Shown: piece after piece, positions 30,545 to 39,710 of the stretch
Numbering within the stretch: the stretch's first letter is position 1
Layout of the letters: each line of letters starts with the position of its first letter
NCBI GenBank assembly: GCA_016185425.1
Contig: JACPNQ010000034.1
Location: 248,001-312,000, forward strand
Reading direction: 5' to 3'
DNA: 64,000 nucleotides
Origin: Acidobacteriota bacterium
GTDB taxonomy: Bacteria; Acidobacteriota; Terriglobia; Bryobacterales; Bryobacteraceae
Notes under the pieces: model-generated
The model's database searches: none
What the model saw: only the letters and a program-made list of their open reading frames with translations
What the model was told of the DNA's origin: nothing
Made by a program: the position numbers and the translations under genes

Positions 30545-33317
30545 TGAAGAGTCCCCAACAGAGGGCTTCGAGGTTTTGATCCTTGATGAGCATTCGGCTG
30601 GCCTCGCGTTCGTGGTCCTTCGGCGATCGGCCGAGAGCGAGCGCGAAGGCGCGATCGATTTGCGTGTCTACGCTCGTGGTCTCCGCGGCTACTCTTTCGG
30701 CGAAAGCCTTGGCGAGGCGCACGGGAAGCGGGTTGTTCATCAGGCTGAGGGCCTGGAGGGGTGTTGTGGTTGTAGGCCGTTTGGGAGTTTTGACGGCGGG
30801 CACGGGACAATCGAGCGACTCGAGCATGGGGTCGCCGCCGGTGTTGACGTTCATGCGATAGATACTACGGCGCTGGAAGTTGGCGTCGTCGCCATCCAGG
30901 GGTTCGTACTTCACATAGGAGCCGCCGGGTTTGGTGACTTTGAACGGACGGAAGCTCGGGCCGCCGGGTTTGTCGTTCAGTTTCCCCGAGACGGCGAGCA
31001 TAGAGTCGCGGACCGCTTCGCCTTCCAGGCGGCGTGGAGTGTATCGCCAGAGGAGGCGGTTGGAACTGTCTTTGGAGGCGGCCTCCTTGTTGAACGTAGA
31101 GGACTGCCGGTAGGCGGCGGAGAGAACGATTCTCCGGTGGAGGGATTTGAGACTCCAGCGGGACTGGATGAGTTCGACGGCGAGGCTGTCGAGGAGCTCG
31201 GGGTGCGAAGGAGAGCCGCCATTGGCTCCAAAATCGTTGGGATTCTCAACGATGCCGCCGCCGAAGTGGTGGGCCCAGATGCGATTGACGATGACGCGGG
31301 AAAAGAGGGGATTATCGGCGTTGGCGATCCACTCAGCGAGCTTGCGGCGGCGCATTTCGTCGGGGGCGTCAGCGGGGAGATGGAAATCGGAATTAGGAAG
31401 CGCGGAGAGGCCAGCAGGAGCGACGGGATCGGACTTGCGATTCACGTCGCCGCGCAGGAGGAGGCGCGTGATGCCAGGATCGCGCGGAGAGGCAGCGAAC
31501 GCTTTGTCGGGAGCAGGGAGCGATTCGAGCTCTTTATGGAGTGTGAGACGTTCGTCGAAATGCGCGCCTGGCACGGGCTTTTGGGCGGGAGCGGGGCCCG
31601 CGGCGTACGAGGATGCGATTTGGTTTTCGGTGAGGGCGGTGTTGTAGAGACGGGCCTCGTCTATGGAGAGATCGGCGGACGCGTTGAATTTGAGAACGGC
31701 ATCGCCGGCAGCGTAGGTCTGCGTCAAGCCGTTGGCTCCATTGTTGGGGCGGTAGGGTTCGCCATACTTTGTGCCGTTGCGGTAGAGGGTGATGGTGCCG
31801 TTTGCATCGTAAGCGATGGCGAGATGGATGCGTTCGCCAGCGTTGGCCGATTCCTTTGCACCGCCCACGTCGTTTGTACGAAAGCTTGCGGTGCTGAGAT
31901 TGCGCCACTGCTTGTTTGTGCCGCCGGCGTATTGAATTCCGTCGGAAGCTGCGCCGCGGTAACCACTTCGATTGTAGATTTGGAAGACGTTGATCTCCTT
32001 CTCGAGCGGCTTCTGGACGGTAATCCACGCTTCGAGCGTCTTGGCGGTGACGCTGGCGGCGATCGGCGCCGTGATCAGGGATGCAGGTCCGATGAGATGA
32101 CCGTCGCGGAATTCCGTTTTGGAAGTGGTATTGGCGTGGAGGCCGCCGAGCTGATCGTGCGCGTCGACTTCGAATGTCCACTGCGCGATGGGCTTCGGCG
32201 CCGACCAGTCGCGAGTCTGCCGGTGGAGCGCGGCGATGCGCGATTCGACGTCGCGGATGCGGGTTCTTAGCGCGGTGACTTTCGCGTCATAGGAGGGATC
32301 GAGCACTCGGCCATCGGGAAATAACTCGGTCGAGGCGGGATCGGCGAACGGTTGCCAAACCCCGGAAAGCGCGGCCTTGAAACGATAGTAGTCGCGCTGC
32401 GGGATGGGATCGAACTTGTGATCGTGGCAACGGGCGCAGTTTACCGTCATTCCGAGGAAGGTTTGGGAGACAACACCGGCCATTTCCTCCAGTTGATCTT
32501 CCCGGACCGCTTCGCGCTCCCGTTCCACAGCGGAGGTGAGTCCTACGGCGTCCGTCGGGCCGAAGACGAGGAGTCCGGTGGCAATGACGGCATCGCGCGA
32601 GCCAGGGTGGATGAGATCACCCGCGATTTGCTCGCGAGCGAAATCGATGTAGGGCTTGTCCTGATTGAAGCTGCGGATGACGTAATCGCGATAAGGCCAG
32701 GCATGTTCGCGGGGTTCATCCCGCTCGAAACCTTCGCTTTCCGTGAAGCGCACAACATCGAGCCAGTGCCGCGCCCACCGTTCGCCGTAGCGGGGCGAGG
32801 CGAGAAGACGGCCGACTAGCGACTCATAGGCCGCCGGTGATTTGTCGTTGACGAACGCTTCCACTTCCTCGGGCGCGGGAGGCAGGCCGGTGAGGTCGAA
32901 CGTGACGCGGCGAATGAGCGTACGGGGGTCCGCGGGCGGCGACATGGCCAGACCACTTTCGCGGAGCTTGGCGTTGACGAAGGCGTCAATAGTCCCCGGA
33001 GTGTGGCGGAGCGCCTGCAGCGACCACCATTTCTCTGTTTTCCACGGTGCTCCGGCATCGATCCATTTGGCGAGTAGCTGTTGTTCATCCGCGGAGAGAG
33101 CGCCGTCCGGCGGCATCTGGCCGAGTTGGACACGACGTAGTATGCGATCAAAGCCCCGGCTGCGGGCGGTCTCCCGATTTGAGAGATCGAGGCCCGCGGT
33201 CTTGGCTTTGGCGTTATGACAACCTCCGCAACGGCGCGCGAGAAGAGCGGGCGCGTCCACCGAGATGTCGGCGGCGAGCAGGCCGGTGGAGAGCGCGAAT
33301 AGGAACCAGTGGGACAC
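30516..33317 (-). CDS. PSD1-type c-haem protein with internal LamG-like domain
   Basis: This 933-residue exported protein has a signal peptide (about 1-16), an N-terminal c-haem domain with Cys30-Gly-Gly-Cys-His34 and MPPDG, and DUF1549 (about 110-320). DUF1549 contains a second CARCH at about 294-298 followed by DHKFDPIPQRDYY. An inserted concanavalin/LamG-like beta-sandwich spans about 375-530 (WTFEVDAHDQLGGLHAN, TLEAWITVQ, ITLYRNGTKYGEPY, LSIDEARLYNTAL), and DUF1553 runs from about 610 to 900. The LamG insert is absent from the paralogue at 6124 and suggests binding of a carbohydrate. The start is a GTG at 33317, 45 bp from the divergent M20 gene. Confidence 0.9.
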   Translation of the reverse strand: MSHWFLFALSTGLLAADISVDAPALLARRCGGCHNAKAKTAGLDLSNRETARSRGFDRILRRVQLGQMPPDGALSADEQQLLAKWIDAGAPWKTEKWWSLQALRHTPGTIDAFVNAKLRESGLAMSPPADPRTLIRRVTFDLTGLPPAPEEVEAFVNDKSPAAYESLVGRLLASPRYGERWARHWLDVVRFTESEGFERDEPREHAWPYRDYVIRSFNQDKPYIDFAREQIAGDLIHPGSRDAVIATGLLVFGPTDAVGLTSAVEREREAVREDQLEEMAGVVSQTFLGMTVNCARCHDHKFDPIPQRDYYRFKAALSGVWQPFADPASTELFPDGRVLDPSYDAKVTALRTRIRDVESRIAALHRQTRDWSAPKPIAQWTFEVDAHDQLGGLHANTTSKTEFRDGHLIGPASLITAPIAASVTAKTLEAWITVQKPLEKEINVFQIYNRSGYRGAASDGIQYAGGTNKQWRNLSTASFRTNDVGGAKESANAGERIHLAIAYDANGTITLYRNGTKYGEPYRPNNGANGLTQTYAAGDAVLKFNASADLSIDEARLYNTALTENQIASSYAAGPAPAQKPVPGAHFDERLTLHKELESLPAPDKAFAASPRDPGITRLLLRGDVNRKSDPVAPAGLSALPNSDFHLPADAPDEMRRRKLAEWIANADNPLFSRVIVNRIWAHHFGGGIVENPNDFGANGGSPSHPELLDSLAVELIQSRWSLKSLHRRIVLSAAYRQSSTFNKEAASKDSSNRLLWRYTPRRLEGEAVRDSMLAVSGKLNDKPGGPSFRPFKVTKPGGSYVKYEPLDGDDANFQRRSIYRMNVNTGGDPMLESLDCPVPAVKTPKRPTTTTPLQALSLMNNPLPVRLAKAFAERVAAETTSVDTQIDRAFALALGRSPKDHEREASRMLIKDQNLEALCWGLFNASEFLQLE

Positions 33318-33362
33318 GCGATTCGTCCCCGATTATATGCCTGGGCGTGTTTTGATAGACCT

Positions 33363-34760
33363 ATGAGACTCGCCGTTTTGCTGATTGCGCCTCTACTGCA
33401 CGCGGAGGTGGCGGTGCGTGTTGATGCGCATGCAGGACGCCTTGGGGAAGTCTCGCGACAGATCTGGGAACTGGCGGAAGTTGGCTACAAAGAGACGAAG
33501 AGCTCGGCGTTGTTGCAGGCGGAGCTGAAAAGCGCGGGCTTCCGCGTGCAGGCCGGAGTTGCCGGGATTCCGACTTCATTTGTTGCGACGTACGGCGAGG
33601 GGAAGCCGGTGATCGGGCTGATGGCCGAATACGACGCTCTGCCTGGGTTGTCGCAGAGCGACGTGCCGCAGCGGTCGCCACGCGTGCAGGGCGCTCCGGG
33701 GCACGGATGCGGGCACAATCTGCTGGGCGCGGCTTCGGTGCTGGCCGCGATTGCGCTGAAGGAGGAAGGCTTCTCGGGGACGCTGAAGGTGTTTGGGACG
33801 CCGGCCGAAGAGGGCGGCTCGGCAAAGGTGTACATGGTCCGGGAGGGGTTGTTCCAGGGTATTGAAGCGATGCTGGCGTGGCATCCCGCGGATGCGAACG
33901 GCGGCAGCCTAAAGACAATGATGGCCAACATCGGCGCGCGGTTCCGATTCCGCGGCGCACCATCACATGCGGCGCTGGCGCCGGAACAGGGGCGCTCGGC
34001 GTTGGACGCGGTGATGCTGTTCGGCCATGCGGTGGACCTGATGCGCGAGCATGTGCCATCCGATACGCGCATCCACTACATCGTGACGCAGGGCGGGAGC
34101 GCGGTAAATATTGTGCCGGAGTTCGCGGAGGTTTCGATCACGGCGCGCCATGCGTCGATGAAGGTGCTGGATGGTGTTTGGAAGCGGATTGAAAAGGCGG
34201 CTGAGGGCGCGGCGCTAGCCACGGAGACCAAGGCAGAACAACAGTTGATCGGAGGCGTGTATAACATGCTGCCCAATGACGCATTGGCTGCGATGTACGA
34301 CCGCAATCTGCGCAAGACCGGCGGGATTCACTATTCGGCGGAGGAACGGGGGTTTGCGGAGAAGCTGCGCAAGACGCTCTTCACCGATCCGGAGCTCCCG
34401 CTTGGGAGCGAAGCGGAGATTCAGAAGATACAAGAGGGAACGATCGCCGCGTCGACGGATGCGTCAGACGTGTCCTGGGTGGTGCCTACATCGCAATTGG
34501 ACGTGGCAACCTGGGCACCGGGCATATCTCCGCACACGTGGCAATCCACCGCATGCGCCGGGATGTCAATCGGGCGGAAGGGGATGGTGCTCGCGGCCAA
34601 GGTGTTGGCCATGACGGCCATGGATATCTACCAAGATCCGCAGTCGCTGACGGCGATTCGGGAAGCCTTCGACAAGCGCCGGGCCGGCTTCTCCTATCAA
34701 TCGCGCATCCCGGCCGGGGCGAAGCCGCCGCTAAACTACCGCGACGCCAAATTACCCTAA
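33363..34760 (+). CDS. Secreted M20-family amidohydrolase (AbgB-like)
   Basis: This 465-residue zinc hydrolase of the M20D group resembles the p-aminobenzoyl-glutamate hydrolase subunit AbgB and related amidohydrolases. It has a signal peptide MRLAVLLIAPLLHA. Metal-site elements are Asp91 in MAEYDALPG, His114-Gly-Cys-Gly-His118 in the GHGCGHNLLG motif, and Glu149-Glu150 in TPAEEGG. The lid domain begins near 185 (GARFRFRGAPSHAA). The open frame reaches further upstream (33309), but only the ATG at 33363 gives a clean signal peptide. Its last 9 bases overlap the convergent Gfo/Idh gene. The substrate is unknown; an N-acylated amino acid or peptide is most likely. Confidence 0.88.
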   Translation: MRLAVLLIAPLLHAEVAVRVDAHAGRLGEVSRQIWELAEVGYKETKSSALLQAELKSAGFRVQAGVAGIPTSFVATYGEGKPVIGLMAEYDALPGLSQSDVPQRSPRVQGAPGHGCGHNLLGAASVLAAIALKEEGFSGTLKVFGTPAEEGGSAKVYMVREGLFQGIEAMLAWHPADANGGSLKTMMANIGARFRFRGAPSHAALAPEQGRSALDAVMLFGHAVDLMREHVPSDTRIHYIVTQGGSAVNIVPEFAEVSITARHASMKVLDGVWKRIEKAAEGAALATETKAEQQLIGGVYNMLPNDALAAMYDRNLRKTGGIHYSAEERGFAEKLRKTLFTDPELPLGSEAEIQKIQEGTIAASTDASDVSWVVPTSQLDVATWAPGISPHTWQSTACAGMSIGRKGMVLAAKVLAMTAMDIYQDPQSLTAIREAFDKRRAGFSYQSRIPAGAKPPLNYRDAKLP

Positions 34761-36050
34761 ACCCTTTACCTTCCATCCGGTGCGATAGGTGCGCTTGAGG
34801 AAGGCATTCGCCTGCTTTTCATTGCGGAATTGCAGCTTCGCCGAGTTCCATTCCAGCGTTGTCTTCGGGAAGCGCGTGGACAGGCTGCCGAGGAGCACCG
34901 TCTCGCTGAGAGGGCCGGAATAGTGGAAGCCTGTGGACGTCGTTCCCTTGCCGAGGATCGCGTCGACGAATTCGTGATAGTGGTCGTTGGCCTTCACTTC
35001 CGGCAGCTTGAAATCTTTGAATGCCGCCAGCGGAAATAGAGAAGGGAAGGCGACGTGCGGTATCAGCATGACGCCCTTGGTGCCGATAATGATCGACCCC
35101 TGGCCGGGCAAGCGTGCACCTTCGATTAGCGCCTGGATCTCCAGCGGAGGGCGTTCGTCGCCGTCATACCAAGTGACGTTGACCGTCTTGCCATGGGTGT
35201 ACTGGGTTCCGGGAAACGTGTACTGCACGATGGCGTTGATCGCCCAGCTATGCTCACCCGGCGCGGGGCCCTCGGCACGGACCGATAGGGGCGCGGTAAG
35301 CGCCAAAGCGCCGAAGACGGGATCGTAGATGTGGCAGCCCATGTCGCCGAAGGTGCCGGTGCCGAATTCGAGGCGCTTTCGCCAGTTGCCCGGATGGCAG
35401 TATCCCTTGATGTAGCTCTCCAGATGCGCGACGCCGATCCAACCATCCCAGTCGAGGGAATCGGGGACCGGGTCGTTCGCCGCGGGCCGTGGCGCGGTGT
35501 CGCCCCACTTCTTATTGCTCCAGGCATGGACTTCTTTCACCTTGCCGATCACGCCCGTGTGTACGAGTTGAACCGCTGTGCGGTACTCGGCGTTGGAGTG
35601 AACCTGAATGCCCATTTGCGTGACGAGGCGCTTAGACGCTGCATACTTGTTGAGCTGGCGGGCCTCCGCGACGTGCGAGGTGAGCGGCTTCTGGCAGTAG
35701 ACGTGGAGCCCACGGCGCATGGCGCTCATCGCTTGCGGCGCATGCATGTGGTCCGGGGTGCCGACGCAGGCGGCGTCCAGGTTCCTGTACTCCTTGTCGA
35801 GCATCTTCCGCCAATCCTGATACAGGACCGCTTTCGGATAGGCTGTCTTGACGCGTTCGCCGCGGGCGGTATCGATATCGGCGGCGCAGACGAGGTCGAC
35901 GGACTCATGCGTGGCGATACCGCGCAGCGTGGACCAGGCCATTCCATTGGCGCCGAAAGAGGCGAGCCGCACGCGGCCACTTGGCGGAGCGGAGATCAGA
36001 TTACGGATGAAAAATGGAGCCGCAATGGCAGCCCGTCGAGTGATAGACAT
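34752..36050 (-). CDS. Gfo/Idh/MocA-family oxidoreductase, Tat-exported
   Basis: This 432-residue NAD(P)-dependent dehydrogenase-like protein begins with a twin-arginine-type leader (MSITRRAAIAAPFFI). A Rossmann domain follows (RVRLASFGANGMAWSTLRGI, VCAADID), then the diagnostic GTPDHMHAPQAMSAMRRGLHVYCQKPL around residues 98-125, with the catalytic-type lysine in QKPL in place of the usual EKPL. The C-terminal half is the Gfo/Idh dimer domain. Exported members are frequent in Acidobacteria and Planctomycetes and act on sugars or glycosides through bound cofactor. It lies 5 bp after the shorter leucine-rich-repeat gene and is the last gene of the 42099-34752 row. Confidence 0.9.
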   Translation of the reverse strand: MSITRRAAIAAPFFIRNLISAPPSGRVRLASFGANGMAWSTLRGIATHESVDLVCAADIDTARGERVKTAYPKAVLYQDWRKMLDKEYRNLDAACVGTPDHMHAPQAMSAMRRGLHVYCQKPLTSHVAEARQLNKYAASKRLVTQMGIQVHSNAEYRTAVQLVHTGVIGKVKEVHAWSNKKWGDTAPRPAANDPVPDSLDWDGWIGVAHLESYIKGYCHPGNWRKRLEFGTGTFGDMGCHIYDPVFGALALTAPLSVRAEGPAPGEHSWAINAIVQYTFPGTQYTHGKTVNVTWYDGDERPPLEIQALIEGARLPGQGSIIIGTKGVMLIPHVAFPSLFPLAAFKDFKLPEVKANDHYHEFVDAILGKGTTSTGFHYSGPLSETVLLGSLSTRFPKTTLEWNSAKLQFRNEKQANAFLKRTYRTGWKVKGLG

Positions 36051-36055
36051 GTTGG

Positions 36056-36877
36056 TTATCTGCGAACCTGATTCACTTTGCCGGAACGGACTTCGGTTGA
36101 TGGAAGACCCGCGCGGAGACGTTCGACGCCGGCATCGGTGAGATTGGAATTGACTACGTCGAGCCGCTTCAAATTCCTGAGCTTAACGAGGTGATCGACC
36201 GCAACGTCGGTAATCTTGCTGTTGCGCAGGCTCAGCACTTCGAGCTGTGACATGGCGGAGAGCGTTTCGGCGCCGCGGTCGGTAACGGTAACCTGCCACA
36301 GGCCGGAGTCCGTTCGCTGGAGTCCGCCGAGGTCGAGCTCCTTGAGACCGGCGATCAATCGTAAGGGTGTCAGGCCGACATCGGTCATCTTGTTGCCGCC
36401 GAACGCCAGGGAATGCAGATTCGGCATCGTGGTGAAGTATTCCACGCCGTTGTCGGTCATTTCGGCGAAGCCCGCGTCGATCCAAGCCAGTTCGGGATGG
36501 TTTGCGAGGTGCGCCAGCCCGGTATCGGTGAGTTTCGTGCCACGCACATTTAGCCATTGGAGTTTCGGCCATGTTTTCGCTACGGCGAGCGCGCCGTCAC
36601 CGGTGAGCTCGGCGTAATAGAGGTTGAGATGCGTGATGTTCTTCAGGCGTTTGAGATGCGCGAAACCGAGGTCGGTAACCCGGGTGTGGGAGAGGTCCAG
36701 GCGTTCGAGCGTGGGGATCTGGCCGACGCGGCGCAAATCGCCATCCGTGATCCAGGTACGGGAAAGATCGAGGACGACAATCTCGCCCTTGGCGTTTGTT
36801 TGCGCGGTTCCGCCGACTTCTTTCACCCAATCGATGGGCCCTAACGCGGCGGCAAGGAGAAGGGTTGCGGTCCACAT
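36056..36877 (-). CDS. Secreted leucine-rich-repeat protein, short
   Basis: This 273-residue protein has a hydrophobic leader (MWTATLLLAAALG). It consists of about nine leucine-rich repeats of 23-24 residues of the type LERLDLSHTRVTDLGFAHLKRL, LKRLDVVNSNLTDAGVERL. This is the RNI/cysteine-containing-like pattern common in planctomycete and acidobacterial exported proteins. The ATG at 36877 is chosen because GGAGGAAGAG lies 6-7 bases upstream, and because it leaves 2 bp to the stop of the long repeat protein. Leucine-rich repeats mediate protein binding; the partner is unknown. Confidence 0.82.
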   Translation of the reverse strand: MWTATLLLAAALGPIDWVKEVGGTAQTNAKGEIVVLDLSRTWITDGDLRRVGQIPTLERLDLSHTRVTDLGFAHLKRLKNITHLNLYYAELTGDGALAVAKTWPKLQWLNVRGTKLTDTGLAHLANHPELAWIDAGFAEMTDNGVEYFTTMPNLHSLAFGGNKMTDVGLTPLRLIAGLKELDLGGLQRTDSGLWQVTVTDRGAETLSAMSQLEVLSLRNSKITDVAVDHLVKLRNLKRLDVVNSNLTDAGVERLRAGLPSTEVRSGKVNQVRR

Positions 36878-36879
36878 GG

Positions 36880-38847
36880 CTAGCTCTTCCTCCGGGTGGG
36901 CAATGCGGACGCGGCATCGAAGACGATGCGGCATTGCGGCATCGCCTTTTGCAGCTTGCTGTAGGCGCCCTCCGTGATCAGCGTGTGGTAGATATTCAGG
37001 TCGCGAAGCGCGGAGAATTTCGAAAGCGTGTCGACCGCCGCATCGCTGAGATTCGCGGTGTCCATGCGAAGGAGTTCGAGTCTCGGCAGGCTCGGCTGGA
37101 GTTGCGCCAATCCTTTGTCGGATATGGCGGTGTAGTCCAGGTTGAGCTGTGTCAGTGCGGCGAAGTGAGCGAGGTGCGGAATGGCCTCGTCGTCGATTCG
37201 CGTACGCGCGGCTTCGAGATGCGACAGTTTCGTCAAACCGGCGAGGTGGGCAAGGCCCTTCGCTCCGATTTTGTTGTAGCTGATATTGAGGTACTCGAGA
37301 TCCGTGAGTGCGCCGACCGATTTCATTGTGTCGTCGCCAATGTCTGTGCTCAACAGATCCAGTTTACGAAGGCCTTTCAGCGCGGATAGTGACTGGACAC
37401 CGGCGCTGGTGATGTCGGTATAGGCAAGGCGGAGACGATGCAGGTTAGGAAGCTTGGCGATCTCCGCGGCCCCGGCATCGTTGATGGGTGCATTGGCGGC
37501 GTCGAGATCTTCCAAGGTGGGTAGCGCCGCCAAGCCTAGGCCCTTGACCAGCGTGTGATTCACGGTCAGCCGCTGCAACTGTTTCAAAGTGGCGAGGGAC
37601 GCCAGGCCTTTGTCGGATACCATCGTGTGGCCGAGATCGAGATCGCGCAGGCGCGTCAATTTCGCTATATTCGCCATGCCGCCGTCGCCAATCTCCGTGG
37701 TGTTCAGACGGAGCCGTTCGAGTGCAGGAAGCGCGGCGAGATGGGCCAATTGGGCTTCGGCGACCGGTGTTCGGGAGAGATCGACCGAGCGGATCTGGCC
37801 GGCTTCCGAACTGGAGCGGCCGCCAAGGCGTTCGATCCAGGCCGCCATGGCATTCGGAGATTTGGCCGTTGGCGCCGAACTGCGCAACGTGGGATCACCC
37901 GATTGCGGCGCCGAGTCCTGGAACGCGATTTGTACACCCGGCACAGCGGCGCGGAAATCTTCGATGCCGTTCCGGGTGACGCGCGTGTATCGGAGGTCGA
38001 GCGTGGAGAGATTCTTCAGGGTTTTCAGCTTCGCGAGTCCGGCGTTGGTGATCTGCGAACGATAGAGGTTTAGCTCGGTAAGCTGTGTCATGCGGGAGAG
38101 GATGTCCATCGCGTCGTCGGAGAGTTGGGCGCCGAGCAGATTGAGACTGTGAAGATTGGTGAGGCCGCGGAGCTGATCCACGCCACGATCGGTGATCTTG
38201 AGCCCGTAAAGGTCCAGGGCTTCGAGCGTCGTCAATTTCGACAGGTGGCGAAGCCCTTCGTCAGTGACAAAGGTGTCGCGGAGGCCGAGTTGCCGGAGCT
38301 TCCTCATGCCTTCGACGGAGGCCAGGCCGGAATCGGTCAGAGGCGTGTACGCCAGATCCAGCTTCTCCGCGTTAACAAATGGCGCAAGCCCTTCCCCCTT
38401 GACGCGCGTCATGGTGAAGCGGAGTTCGCGCAGTTGGGTGAGGTTCGCAAACTCTTTCAGCCCCTTGTCCTGCACGTTGACATTGGTCAGGAAGTGTAGC
38501 GAAAAGCCAAGCTTTTCGAGCTTGGTCAGAGTCGCCAGCGCCTTCAACTCATCGTTGGCATCGAGTGTGGAACCGGCGCCGGGATTGAAGATGGTGCCGG
38601 GCAGGATCAGTTCTCGGAGCTCGGTACACGGGCTGAGTTTGGCCAAGTCGCGATGGTCGATGATTGTGCCGACAAGATCGATACCTTCGAGACGGAATTC
38701 GCCTTTGGGCAACTCGCTAGGATCGCCGATCCACGTGCTTGCATTCGGCAGGCGCACCCGTCCGCCGAATTGGAGAGCCCAATCAGCCGCCGGACGGTCC
38801 GTCTGCGCGAGAAGCGGCAGAGCAAGGAGGAGAAGCAGGAGTTGCAC
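36880..38847 (-). CDS. Secreted leucine-rich-repeat protein, long, two-array
   Basis: This 655-residue protein has a leucine-rich signal peptide (about 1-14) and two leucine-rich-repeat solenoids. The first (about 75-300) begins LRELILPGTIFNPG. The second (about 345-640) begins with IRSVDLSRTPVAEAQLAHLA and repeats units such as LRDLDLGHTMVSDKGLASLATL. A linker at about 300-340 (SAPQSGDPTLRSSAPTAKS) separates them. The second array is laid out like the following short protein (both open with a segment containing DLSRT), which suggests duplication. The start is GTG at 38847 without an obvious ribosome-binding site. It follows the metallo-beta-lactamase-like gene by 36 bp. Confidence 0.82.
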   Translation of the reverse strand: MQLLLLLLALPLLAQTDRPAADWALQFGGRVRLPNASTWIGDPSELPKGEFRLEGIDLVGTIIDHRDLAKLSPCTELRELILPGTIFNPGAGSTLDANDELKALATLTKLEKLGFSLHFLTNVNVQDKGLKEFANLTQLRELRFTMTRVKGEGLAPFVNAEKLDLAYTPLTDSGLASVEGMRKLRQLGLRDTFVTDEGLRHLSKLTTLEALDLYGLKITDRGVDQLRGLTNLHSLNLLGAQLSDDAMDILSRMTQLTELNLYRSQITNAGLAKLKTLKNLSTLDLRYTRVTRNGIEDFRAAVPGVQIAFQDSAPQSGDPTLRSSAPTAKSPNAMAAWIERLGGRSSSEAGQIRSVDLSRTPVAEAQLAHLAALPALERLRLNTTEIGDGGMANIAKLTRLRDLDLGHTMVSDKGLASLATLKQLQRLTVNHTLVKGLGLAALPTLEDLDAANAPINDAGAAEIAKLPNLHRLRLAYTDITSAGVQSLSALKGLRKLDLLSTDIGDDTMKSVGALTDLEYLNISYNKIGAKGLAHLAGLTKLSHLEAARTRIDDEAIPHLAHFAALTQLNLDYTAISDKGLAQLQPSLPRLELLRMDTANLSDAAVDTLSKFSALRDLNIYHTLITEGAYSKLQKAMPQCRIVFDAASALPTRRKS

Positions 38848-38883
38848 TATTGGTAGCGTATCGCGGGCGGCCGGCGATTGCAG

Positions 38884-39708
38884 CTACTCCTTCTGTTGCT
38901 TTTCCAACGTGTAGAGGTAGTATTGCTCTCGTTCGCTTACATATTCGCGATAACCAGTGGGGTCGATGAACGGGTTGGGAGCGCCAGGCTTGAGCCGCCT
39001 GTACTTCTCCGCCATCCCGTAGTAGTCGCCGTGAGCGCCGAGAAAGATGTCGCATTGGAGCGACTTCAAGACACGGAATGTACGCGCGTAGTCGGCCGCC
39101 ATTTCCGGATAGCCGGCGTTCTTCACCAGGCGGAAGCCGGGATTGACGTTCGGACTGCCGATGATGACGGCATTGAGTCTCCTGCCCTGGTCGGTGACCT
39201 CCATGGTCCAAGTGGTATTGCCGCGTGTGTGGCCGGGGGTGAGGTGCGCATGAAGTTTGGCTTCACCCAGTTCGACCACATCGCCATCCTTCAGAACCTT
39301 GTCTACTTTGCAGGGTTTCCATTCTGCTTTGTAGAGATACTGGCCCTTTCCACCGGAGCTGATTACCTTGTCGTCGCCTTCCATCACAAACACTTTCGCA
39401 CCCGTCAGTTCCTTCATGAGCGCGAGTCCGCCGACGTGGTCATCGTGCGCATGGCTGGAGAGCATGATTTTTATGTCTGTCAATTTGAAGCCGAGCTTTT
39501 CCACGCTGGCGCGGATGATGGGCACGGTGCGCTCAAAGCTCGCGTTGATGAGGATATGGCCTTTGCTGGACGTGACGAGGTAGGTGGACAGCCCTTGAGA
39601 CCCGACGTAATAAAGATTGTCGGCGATGCGGTGCGGCGGGAAGGGGGTATCCCAGTCCTTTTGCGCGAAGAGCGACAGGGCGGCGAGCGGGAGTAATCGA
39701 AGCAGCAT
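38884..39708 (-). CDS. Metallo-beta-lactamase-fold hydrolase, subclass B3-like
   Basis: This 274-residue periplasmic protein has a signal peptide (about 1-16) and a full set of zinc ligands: His86-x-His88-x-Asp90-His91 (HAHDDHVGG), His160 (PGHTRGNT) and His226 (GAHGDYYGM). This spacing, with GHTxGNTTW and a last histidine in AHGDY, is that of subclass B3 beta-lactamases and their non-lactamase relatives. Substrate preference cannot be predicted; environmental B3-like proteins often have weak or no beta-lactam activity, so a resistance role should not be assumed. It lies 2 bp downstream of the glycosyltransferase gene. Confidence 0.85.
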   Translation of the reverse strand: MLLRLLPLAALSLFAQKDWDTPFPPHRIADNLYYVGSQGLSTYLVTSSKGHILINASFERTVPIIRASVEKLGFKLTDIKIMLSSHAHDDHVGGLALMKELTGAKVFVMEGDDKVISSGGKGQYLYKAEWKPCKVDKVLKDGDVVELGEAKLHAHLTPGHTRGNTTWTMEVTDQGRRLNAVIIGSPNVNPGFRLVKNAGYPEMAADYARTFRVLKSLQCDIFLGAHGDYYGMAEKYRRLKPGAPNPFIDPTGYREYVSEREQYYLYTLEKQQKE

Positions 39709-39710
39709 CC

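Noticed and set aside
30429-32270. A 613-codon open frame on + opposite the second PSD1 gene
   Set aside because: Gly/Ala/Val/Glu-rich shadow of the real minus-strand gene.
38884-39708. Metallo-beta-lactamase as an antibiotic resistance gene
   Set aside because: The zinc ligands are B3-like, but the fold is shared by many other hydrolases and the neighbourhood is metabolic; no evidence for beta-lactam activity.
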